This document shows positions 57,099 through 64,000 of a stretch of 64,000 nt of DNA, piece by piece (within the stretch, counting starts at the first letter, position 1; each line of letters begins with the position of its first letter). A program made the position numbers and the translations under genes. The notes under the pieces were generated by a model that did not search any database, was not told where the DNA came from, and was given only the letters and a program-made list of their open reading frames with translations. The DNA is from an uncultured Acidovorax sp. (lineage in GTDB: Bacteria; Pseudomonadota; Gammaproteobacteria; Burkholderiales; Burkholderiaceae_C), in NCBI GenBank assembly GCA_913774955.1, contig CAJYKV010000015.1, positions 62,001 through 126,000 of the forward strand, written 5' to 3'.

Positions 57099-58321
57099 GC
57101 GCCGATCCTGCCCGATGCCACGGTGTCAGGGTCAAGCGGAACAGTCTCCGCCACGGTGCGGTCGCGCCCGCCGGCCTTGGCCGCGTAGAGCGCGCGGTCG
57201 GCGCGTTCCAGGGTGGCTTCGACGCGTTCTCCGGGCACGTGCAGGGCGAAGCCGATGGAGATGGTGATGCGCAGGGGCACCGGCGCGGCATCCCGGCAGG
57301 CCGGCGCACCGGACGGCTCCGCCGGGTGCACAACATGCAGCTGCGCCACGGTCTGCCGCAGCCGCTCCAGCAGGGTCCGGGCCGCATCGGGCGGCGTGTT
57401 GCAGAGCATGACGACGAACTCTTCTCCGCCCCATCGGGAGATGACGTCGCCGTTGCGCAGGCATTGGCGCACCGCCTGGGCGAACGCCTGGAGCACGCGG
57501 TCGCCGGCCGCGTGGCCGTGGGTGTCATTGACCGCCTTGAAATGGTCCAGGTCGAGCAGCGCGAGCACCAGCGGCAATCCCGAGCGCATCGCGCGCCGCT
57601 GCTCCAGGCGCATCAGCTCCAGCATGTGGCGGCGGTTGAGCAGCCCGGTCAGCTCGTCGTGCGTGGCCAGCTCGCGGATGTGCTCGAGCGCGCGGGCCAG
57701 CTCGTGCTTCTGCCGGCGCAGTTCCTCGCGCGTGGCCTGCAGCCGCGTGGTGAGGAAGGTGCTGCCCATGAGCACCACGGCGGTCATGATCCCGTAGGCC
57801 ATGGACAGTCCCGTGGAATGACCGAAGTCGCCCTGCCATTCCACGGCCGCCGTCGCGAGCCCGAACGCGGCCATGGCGTAGAGCATGACGCCGAACATCT
57901 GGCGCGTGGACAGGCCGAACATGCCGAACATCAGGATCACGGCCAGGATCGGCAGGGCGATGCCGCGTGCCTGCCCGCCGATGGCGTAGGCCGCGGCGTC
58001 GCACGCGATCGCGTAGACGATCTGCGGCAGCGTGAGCGATGGATCGGGCCAGCGCTGCGACACGCCGCTGCGGATGAGCGCATACACCACCAGCAGCCCG
58101 GCGCCCGACAGGACGGTCCAGACCCGCACCGGCCCCGGCGCCGTCAGCCCCGCGGCCACCGCGATGTGCATCGCCGCCATGCAGCAGACCATCAGCAGCG
58201 CGGCGAGGCCCGCCATGGAGAGCCGCTGGCGCTGGCGCGGCTCGGCAGTCAGCAGGAGGTCGAGCAGTCGCGACCCTGCGGTGGGTCTGGAGGGCATGGA
58301 CCTGGCTGGCCGCTCTGACAC
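57095..58321 (-). CDS. Membrane diguanylate cyclase (GGDEF), operon leader
   Basis: 408 residues: about six membrane segments (35-200), a coiled-coil (200-230) and GGDEF (about 235-390) with Gly-Gly-Glu-Glu-Phe. No Arg-x-x-Asp inhibitory site is present before the active site (the position reads Arg-Asn-Gly-Asp-Val, three residues off), so feedback may differ. The GTG start at 58321 is preferred over the ATG at 58297 because a very strong GGAGGAG ribosome binding site lies 7-9 bases upstream. Confidence 0.88.
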   Translation of the reverse strand: MSERPARSMPSRPTAGSRLLDLLLTAEPRQRQRLSMAGLAALLMVCCMAAMHIAVAAGLTAPGPVRVWTVLSGAGLLVVYALIRSGVSQRWPDPSLTLPQIVYAIACDAAAYAIGGQARGIALPILAVILMFGMFGLSTRQMFGVMLYAMAAFGLATAAVEWQGDFGHSTGLSMAYGIMTAVVLMGSTFLTTRLQATREELRRQKHELARALEHIRELATHDELTGLLNRRHMLELMRLEQRRAMRSGLPLVLALLDLDHFKAVNDTHGHAAGDRVLQAFAQAVRQCLRNGDVISRWGGEEFVVMLCNTPPDAARTLLERLRQTVAQLHVVHPAEPSGAPACRDAAPVPLRITISIGFALHVPGERVEATLERADRALYAAKAGGRDRTVAETVPLDPDTVASGRIGA

Positions 58322-58434
58322 CGTAACTCTCCTCCGGGAACGCGGGACTGCGCCGCCGAAGGGTTGTACCCCAGGCCACCCCTCCGGAACAATGCCTGCG
58401 CCGCAGGTCGCGGGGAAACCCTACAAAGCCGCCC

Positions 58435-61269
58435 TCAGGCCGGCACCGGCTCCAGCTGCGGCACCCCGCGCCGCTTGGCCACGGCGATGGGCGGTGCCCA
58501 GCGCGAGCCCTGGGGCTTCTTGCTGGTCACGAGCGTGATCTCGGCCGGCTCGAACACTTCCAGGTTGTGGGTGATGGGCGTGGTCAGCACGTACTGCGCC
58601 TGGGTGGAGCGCAGGAAGTGGCCCACGAGCTGGATGTTGCGCACGTCCAGGTGGGCGAAGGGCTCGTCGATGAAGACGAAGCCGCCGGAGCCGCTTTCCT
58701 CGTCCTTGAGCAGCCCCACCAGCAGGATCAGCGACTTGATGACCTGCTGGCCGCCGGAGGCTTCGCCGTCGTTCAGGCCGATGCTGCCCTTGCCGTCAAA
58801 CGCGAAATGCACCTTGAGGCCCGCCTGCGCCAGCACGGTGTCGTCGTTCTCCAGCAGCGGCAGGTCGGCCGCCACCTCCACGCCCGCCAGCGCGCCCAAC
58901 TCCTGGATGTTCTTGCGGTAGCGGCGCACGGTGCTGCGCAGCACCTCGATGTAGCTCTCGCGCGCGTTCATCACCGCGGTGCCGGCCTGTGCGTTCTTCA
59001 CCTGGTGGTCCGACAGGCTCAGGCCCTGCTCGCGCACGGTGGCCTCCATGCGGCGGAAGCGTTCCTCCACCGTGGCGTCCTGCTCCCAGGTGCCATGCTC
59101 CAGTTCCTGCTCGACGGCGGCCAGGCGCAGTTTCGCCTGGGTGTCGTTCACGTAGTCCTTCTCGAGCGCGCGCAGCGTCTCGGGCGCCGTCCAGCGGGCC
59201 GGGAACTGGCGGCGCTGCGCCTGGCTGCGCCGGGCGTGGTCCAGGTGGCCGCGGCGGCGGGCCGTCCATTCCTGCGCGGCGCGGTCGGTGTCGCCGCGCG
59301 AGCGGCGCAGCTGCTGCTCCAGCCGCTGGTGCTCGTCGGTGAAGGCGCGGTGGCGGTCGTGGGCGCGCGTGGCCTCGGTGTCCAGCCGCTGCCAGCGCTG
59401 GGCCGCGGCGATGCGCGCCTGCTTGGCGGCCGGCAGTTCTTCGCGGGCCTGGGCGAACTCGTCGCTGCGGCGCGCGAGCTCTTCCGCGGCGCTGTGGCCT
59501 TCGAGCGCGCGGCGGGTGTCGGTGGCCTGGCGCTTGAGCGCCATCAGGCGGTCGAGCACGGGCGCGAGTTGCGCGTCGATCTGCGCGAGGTCGCGCTCGG
59601 CGGCGGCGCGGCGCGCATGCACGGCGGCGGCGCCGAACTGGTGGTCGCGCGGCTCGACCCACATGGAGCGCGCGCCGCGGCCGTCGTGCATGTAGGCCTG
59701 CGGCGTGATCCAGGTGCCGCCCAGGCGCTTGCCCTCGCGCGGATCGGCCACGCAGCGCAGCTGCTGCAGCTGCTGCACCAGCCAGCGCGGCACGGGCGCG
59801 GTGAAGCGCACGTGGGCGAGCAGTGTGCCGGGTTCGCCGCGCAGCGGCTTCTCGCCGGGGCCGACGAGGTAGTGGCGGTAGCGCTCGCGCTCGCCGATGT
59901 CGTAGGCCTCGGCCAGGTCGCTTTCCTTGTCGAGCAGCACCACCCAGCGGTGGCCGCGCAGCACGCCTTCGATGGCGGCGCGCCAGGCCTCGTCCGCCAC
60001 CTCGATCACCTCGGCCACGAACTGGTGGCCGATGCCCTGGGCCACGAGCCGCTTGCGGAACTGCTGCACTTCGGGCGGCAGCGGGGGCAGGCTCTGGCCT
60101 TCGAGACCCTTGAGCGCTTCCTGCGCGATGCGGCGGCGCTGCTGCAGCGCGGAGCGCTCGTCCTGCGCGGCGGATTCCTGCTCCTGGAGCTGCCGCAGGT
60201 GGGCCTGCAGTTCGTCGGCGTTGCTGCCCTTGTCCACCAGCGCGAGCAGCTCGGCCTCGCGTTTCGCCAGTTGCTCCAGCGGGGCCTCGTGGCGCGTGGC
60301 GCCGTCGAGCGCGGAGCGCGCTTCGTCGCGCTCGGTGCGCAGGCGCTCGGCATCGGCCTGCGAGCGGGCGCTCTCGTCCAGCAGCGTGAGCAGGCGCTTG
60401 TTCTGCGCGGCCTGCTCGGCCAGCGCGGCGCGGTGCTGGGTCTTCTGGCGGCGCAGCTCGCGCGCCTGCTTCGCCAGGCCCTCGCGCTCGCCGTGCCAGC
60501 CGAGCACCGGCAGCACCTCGGTCGCCAGGCGCTCGCGTTCGGCGAGCTTGAGCTGCCAGGTCTTGTAGTTGGCCACGCGGTTCTGCAGCTCGGCGAGCTG
60601 GGCGCGGCTGTGGTCGAGCTCGCGCTCGGCCTGCACCATCTCGCGCGAAAGCTGCTGCTGGTGCTCGCGCGCCTGGTCGTAGGCGTCGAGCACCTGCTGG
60701 TCGCCGAACACGTCGAAGACGAGGCGCAGCAGCTCGCGCGGGCTGAATTCGCACAGCCGGTCGGTCTGGCCCTGCTCGAGCGACAGCACGCGCGCGATGG
60801 CGGGCGACAGGCCCGCGGCGCCGAGCACGCGGCCCCAGGCCTCCACGCCCATGAAGCCGAGGTCCTTCTCGGGCGTGTCGCGCAGCTGCTCGATGGAGAC
60901 GTCGCCGTCGAGCAGGCAGTAGCGGCGCTGCCAGTCGCCGCCGTTCTTGTCGATGCGGCAGGCGAGCGTGACCTGGTCGGCGTACAGCAGCCGGCGCGCG
61001 AACGGCCGGCTGGAGGTCTGGCGGCCCTGCGGGCGGTTGTCCACCACCGCGCGCAGCCAGGCGGTCTGCGCCCCGGCATGGCGGGCGTAGGTGCGGTAGT
61101 CGCGCGGGGCCGAGCAGCGCAGGCCCAGCAGCGTGCGCATGGCGTCCAGCAGCGTGGTCTTGCCCGAGCCGTTGGGGCCGGCGATGGTGATGATGGAGGC
61201 GTCCAGCGGCAGCGCGACGCGCTGGCAGTAGTCCCAGTGGACGAGTTCGAGGGATTGCAGGTGGAACAT
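58435..61269 (-). CDS. SMC-like condensin ATPase (MksB/JetC type)
   Basis: 944 residues. Walker A (AGPNGSGKTT) is near the N terminus, ABC signature 'ASGGQQVIKSL' and Walker B 'GFVFIDEPFAHLD' are near the C terminus, with two long coiled-coil regions (about 210-420 and 560-740) around a compact hinge-like middle. It is the third gene of the set with the kleisin-like (62072) and kite-like (61290) genes. Length and order fit the MksFEB condensins of pseudomonads; Wadjet JetC has the same architecture. No nuclease (MksG/JetD) follows. Confidence 0.85.
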   Translation of the reverse strand: MFHLQSLELVHWDYCQRVALPLDASIITIAGPNGSGKTTLLDAMRTLLGLRCSAPRDYRTYARHAGAQTAWLRAVVDNRPQGRQTSSRPFARRLLYADQVTLACRIDKNGGDWQRRYCLLDGDVSIEQLRDTPEKDLGFMGVEAWGRVLGAAGLSPAIARVLSLEQGQTDRLCEFSPRELLRLVFDVFGDQQVLDAYDQAREHQQQLSREMVQAERELDHSRAQLAELQNRVANYKTWQLKLAERERLATEVLPVLGWHGEREGLAKQARELRRQKTQHRAALAEQAAQNKRLLTLLDESARSQADAERLRTERDEARSALDGATRHEAPLEQLAKREAELLALVDKGSNADELQAHLRQLQEQESAAQDERSALQQRRRIAQEALKGLEGQSLPPLPPEVQQFRKRLVAQGIGHQFVAEVIEVADEAWRAAIEGVLRGHRWVVLLDKESDLAEAYDIGERERYRHYLVGPGEKPLRGEPGTLLAHVRFTAPVPRWLVQQLQQLRCVADPREGKRLGGTWITPQAYMHDGRGARSMWVEPRDHQFGAAAVHARRAAAERDLAQIDAQLAPVLDRLMALKRQATDTRRALEGHSAAEELARRSDEFAQAREELPAAKQARIAAAQRWQRLDTEATRAHDRHRAFTDEHQRLEQQLRRSRGDTDRAAQEWTARRRGHLDHARRSQAQRRQFPARWTAPETLRALEKDYVNDTQAKLRLAAVEQELEHGTWEQDATVEERFRRMEATVREQGLSLSDHQVKNAQAGTAVMNARESYIEVLRSTVRRYRKNIQELGALAGVEVAADLPLLENDDTVLAQAGLKVHFAFDGKGSIGLNDGEASGGQQVIKSLILLVGLLKDEESGSGGFVFIDEPFAHLDVRNIQLVGHFLRSTQAQYVLTTPITHNLEVFEPAEITLVTSKKPQGSRWAPPIAVAKRRGVPQLEPVPA

Positions 61270-61289
61270 GGTCGGGTGGAGCGGCCCGG

Positions 61290-61988
61290 TCAGGCCGTGG
61301 GGGTCTCGGACCCGGAGGAAGAGGGAATGGCGGCCGCGGCGTCCGGTGCCGGCGGCGCCGCGGCGCGCTCGCGCGCGAGCACGCCGGCCAGCGCGCCGTC
61401 GAGGATGCGGGGGGCGAGCACGTCGTAGTCGAGCAGCACGTCCAGCAGCGGACCTTCGCCGATCTCGTCCTGGCGGCGCGTGATGAAGCCGTGGCGCTCC
61501 AGCAGCTTCAGGTTGGCGTCCAGCCGCAGCTTCTTGCCGAGCTGGTTGCCGTAGTCCTCCAGCAGCGTCTTGTACGACAGCATCGGGCTCACGAGCCGCG
61601 CGGAGGGCAGGGGCTTGGCGCCCGGGAAGAAGTCGTTCTGCCCGTCGCCCTCGGCCTCGGTGCGGCTGGTCTGGCGCTCGCGCTTCGGCAGCACGATGAG
61701 CGCCCAGAGCACCACCAGCAGGGCCTGGGCATCGCGCGGCAGATCCAGATTGTTGTTGGCGTTGAGCGCGCCTTCGCCGAGCACGGCGTTCTGCGCGGGG
61801 GGCAGCAGCGCGAGGCTGACGTGGTCGGCATAGATGCTGTCCACGAAGCGCAGGCCGGACTGCGCCAGGCGCTGTTCGACCTGGGCGAAGAGTTCGGCAT
61901 CCACCAGCGCGCGCTTGACCCGCGGGTGGCTGCGCGGCAGCCAGCGGCGCGTGAGGAGTTCTGCGATCAGCAGGGCGGCATCGTCCAT
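61290..61988 (-). CDS. MksE/JetB-like kite subunit
   Basis: 232 residues with tandem winged-helix character: 'RRWLPRSHPRVKRALVDAEL', 'ALLVVLWALIVLPKR', 'LDANLKLLERHGFI'. The small size and position between kleisin-like and SMC-like genes match the MksE/JetB (kite) subunit that bridges the complex. The C-terminal 25 residues are low-complexity Ala/Pro. Identification is by position and fold pattern, not a strong motif. Confidence 0.72.
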   Translation of the reverse strand: MDDAALLIAELLTRRWLPRSHPRVKRALVDAELFAQVEQRLAQSGLRFVDSIYADHVSLALLPPAQNAVLGEGALNANNNLDLPRDAQALLVVLWALIVLPKRERQTSRTEAEGDGQNDFFPGAKPLPSARLVSPMLSYKTLLEDYGNQLGKKLRLDANLKLLERHGFITRRQDEIGEGPLLDVLLDYDVLAPRILDGALAGVLARERAAAPPAPDAAAAIPSSSGSETPTA

Positions 61989-62071
61989 GGGCAGCGGTCC
62001 ATCCGAAAAGGCAAATGCAGGGAATCGAAAACGAAACGAAAAGAGGCGAGAGGAAGCGGCGGGCCGGGGCG

Positions 62072-63520
62072 TCAGCCGGCGGCATCCCGGGAGGTGTCCG
62101 GCGGCGCATCCGCCGGCACCAGCCGGCCCCGGCTTACCAGCTCCACCTGCGCGTGGTCCAGCGGCTGGATGGCCGCTTCCCACTCCACCCGCCAGGGCTG
62201 GCGCGCGAGCGCGCCGGTGGCGCCGGGCAGCACGCCCGCCTGCGGGTCGCCGAGCAGCGGCAGCAGCTGGGCCTTGTAGGCCACCTGGGCGTAGCGGGCG
62301 GCATCGGGCTCGGCACCCAGCAGCGCCGCGGCCACGTCGCGGGGGGAGTCGGCCCCGTCGGCGGTGGCAGGCTCGAGCGACCAGGCCGACAGCAGATCGG
62401 CGAGGTCGCCCAGTTCGCGCGGCAGGGCCACGGCGGCGAGCGTGCCGGCCGGGGCCTCCTGCGCGCCCGGCAGGTCTTCCGCCGGGCCCTGGGTCGGGCG
62501 GTCGCGCTCGAATTCCGCCTCGGTCACGTCCAGCAGCTCGTGCGGGGCGAGCGCGCACAGGCTCACCGGCATGGCGAGCGCGGTGTCGAGCAGCGCCGCG
62601 GGCTGGCGCAGTGTCTGCAGCCAGCGCTTCACGTCGGTGCTGGTGATGCCGGTGGTGCCGAGCGTCACGCGCTGGCGGTCCACCTGCTGGAGTGCGCGAT
62701 TGAACTGGCTGGCCATCGCGAGCAGGCGGGACTGCGCCTGGCCCAGCGCGCGCGCCGCGCGCTCCATCGCGATGTGGCCGTGGGCATGGCCGATGATGGC
62801 CGTGATCGCGTCCGAGGCGCGGTCGATGAGCTGGGCCGCGCGGTCGTAGCGCAGGCGCGCCGCGCGCAGCCGGAATTCCGAGCCGCTCGCGATCGCGTCG
62901 GCGAACTCGCCGTGCAGCCGCGTGAGTTGCGCCTGCAGCATCTGCAGCTGGCCGGGATCGAGCGCGCCGAGCTGGTTCGCGCCCACCACCTGCCCGAGCA
63001 GGGCGGCCAGCTCGCCCCCTTCGGCATCCTGCGCGGCCGCGTCGCCGCTCGCCAGCGGCGCCAGCAGGCCGGCCACGCGCTGCGCGAGCGGCGGCAGCGC
63101 ATAGGAGCGCAGGCTGTCGTCCCAGGCCAGCAGCCCGACGTCGCGGAACCGCTTGAGCACCGTGTCCAGTGCCTCCGGGCGCAGGGCATGGAAGAGTTCG
63201 TCGATGCGTTCGCGCGGCCATTGCGCCTCGCCCTGGCGTGCCAGCTGCAGGAACACCCACAGGCGCAGTTGCACCAGCGCCGCGGGGCCGTGGAAGAGGC
63301 CGCTGAGCGCCTGCGACAGCTCCTGCTCGCGCGCGATGCGCCACAGCAGGGCGTCGTCGGTCGCGGCATCCGTATCGCGGAAGAAGTCGAACAGCGCGCC
63401 GGCCGATTCGTCCGGGCCGCCCGGTGCGGCCGCGTGGGCGTCCGCCAGTTCGGCCCAGGGCATGGGCGTGTCGGCGCCCGGCGGCAGCGGCCAGGCGGCG
63501 TCGGTGCGTGCGGCCGTCAT
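62072..63520 (-). CDS. MksF/JetA-like kleisin subunit
   Basis: 482 residues, largely alpha-helical, with winged-helix-like N-terminal segment (about 75-150; 'FLQLARQGEAQWPRERIDELFHAL', 'LKRFRDVGLLAWDD') and a C-terminal beta-rich end. Length and operon position fit the kleisin subunit MksF/JetA. Its start overlaps the rsmE stop (ATGA), so translation is coupled to an rRNA methyltransferase. No DNA-cleavage motif is visible. Confidence 0.75.
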   Translation of the reverse strand: MTAARTDAAWPLPPGADTPMPWAELADAHAAAPGGPDESAGALFDFFRDTDAATDDALLWRIAREQELSQALSGLFHGPAALVQLRLWVFLQLARQGEAQWPRERIDELFHALRPEALDTVLKRFRDVGLLAWDDSLRSYALPPLAQRVAGLLAPLASGDAAAQDAEGGELAALLGQVVGANQLGALDPGQLQMLQAQLTRLHGEFADAIASGSEFRLRAARLRYDRAAQLIDRASDAITAIIGHAHGHIAMERAARALGQAQSRLLAMASQFNRALQQVDRQRVTLGTTGITSTDVKRWLQTLRQPAALLDTALAMPVSLCALAPHELLDVTEAEFERDRPTQGPAEDLPGAQEAPAGTLAAVALPRELGDLADLLSAWSLEPATADGADSPRDVAAALLGAEPDAARYAQVAYKAQLLPLLGDPQAGVLPGATGALARQPWRVEWEAAIQPLDHAQVELVSRGRLVPADAPPDTSRDAAG

Positions 63521-64000
63521 GCGCAGGCCAGCAGCGACAGCGCCGCGACGGAGGCCGTCTCGGCCCGCAGCACGCGCGCGCCCAGTCCGGCGGGCAGGAA
63601 GCCCTGGCCCAGCGCCAGGTCTTCCTCGTGCGGCGCGAGGCCGCCTTCGGGGCCGTGCAGCACCTGGACCGTGCCGGCGGGGCCCGCGGCCTCGCGCAGC
63701 GGGCGGCTGCCTTCGCGCAGCGACAGCACGAGGCGGGTGGCCTCAGGCTCGGCCGGCAGGCGCAGCCATTCGGCGAGCGTGGCGGGGGCGCCGACCTCGG
63801 GCACGCGATTGCGCCCGCACTGCTCGCAGGCCGCCACGGCGATCGCCTGCCAGTGCGCCTGGCGCTTCACGGCCCGCTCGCCCGACAGTTTCAGCACGCT
63901 GCGCGCCGCCGCCACGGGCTGGATGCGGGCCACGCCGAGCTCGGTCGCCTTCTCGACGAGCCAGTCCATGCGCTCGTTGGCCGGCATGCCCACGATGAGG
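63517..64000 (-). CDS. rsmE: 16S rRNA m3U1498 methyltransferase RsmE (partial)
   Basis: The visible 161 codons are the C-terminal SPOUT part of RsmE: 'MDWLVEKATELGVARIQPV', the SAM-binding 'GPEGG' and 'LGARVLRAETA' with the knot. The N-terminal PUA-like domain lies beyond the right edge. The enzyme methylates N3 of U1498 in 16S rRNA. The gene heads or joins the condensin operon. Confidence 0.93.
   Translation of the reverse strand, partial: LIVGMPANERMDWLVEKATELGVARIQPVAAARSVLKLSGERAVKRQAHWQAIAVAACEQCGRNRVPEVGAPATLAEWLRLPAEPEATRLVLSLREGSRPLREAAGPAGTVQVLHGPEGGLAPHEEDLALGQGFLPAGLGARVLRAETASVAALSLLACA

Overview
The window is 64 kb of very GC-rich, gene-dense chromosome. Gene content and order suggest a betaproteobacterium of the family Comamonadaceae, most like Acidovorax/Paracidovorax. 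The pointers are dnaA-dnaN-gyrB divergent from rpmH-rnpA-yidD-yidC-mnmE, a metX-metW pair, a kdsD-kdsC-lptC cluster, a Mks-type condensin and third codon positions dominated by G and C. The genus is an inference from gene order and remembered protein similarity; no search was run. No rRNA, tRNA, CRISPR array, prophage or complete insertion sequence was seen.

Layout. 0-2 kb: tail of an unknown gene, pagL, then a 1.2 kb non-coding region that looks like a replication origin with two copies of a DnaA-box/GC-block/DnaA-trio/AT-rich unit. 2-20.4 kb: mostly minus-strand housekeeping genes (a 1501-residue GGDEF-EAL protein, DAHP synthase, an NlpC/P60 lipoprotein, leuA, a LysR regulator, an exonuclease, a DinG helicase, homoserine dehydrogenase, OsmC) with a SnoaL-like gene and a MocR regulator on the plus strand. 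leuA and hom each have an apparent ribosome-mediated attenuator with a leader peptide. 20.4-25.5 kb: accessory segment with a secreted collagen-like protein, a Cys-cluster protein, a glycine-zipper protein and a compact HsdR-N nuclease plus AlbA_2/HATPase gene pair directly downstream of gyrB. 25.5-37.6 kb: the replication and membrane-insertion core. 37.6-48.2 kb: a cNMP-binding protein, a Fur-controlled flavoreductase, apt, a CPA2 antiporter, KDO/LPS genes and a short-chain dehydrogenase. 48.3-58.3 kb: two tandem glycine-rich RNA-binding proteins, a Mn-riboswitch-controlled TMEM165-type exporter, SAM-II-controlled metXW, two diguanylate cyclases, an M20 peptidase and an MFS gene. 58.4-64 kb: a three-gene SMC-kite-kleisin (Mks/Jet-like) operon behind rsmE, which runs off the window.

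How the parts connect. hom makes homoserine and metX commits it to methionine; the first appears to sense Thr/Ile supply through a leader peptide and the second SAM through a riboswitch. dnaA has a perfect DnaA box overlapping its promoter, consistent with autoregulation. The best origin-like sequence lies about 30 kb from dnaA, although gene polarity flips at the dnaA-rpmH junction, so two candidate origins must be separated experimentally. kdsD-kdsC-lptC and pagL concern LPS synthesis or remodelling. Three GGDEF proteins point to active c-di-GMP signalling. RNA-level control is unusually dense: two attenuators, two riboswitches, and a conserved hairpin masking the ribosome binding sites of both RNA-binding-protein genes.
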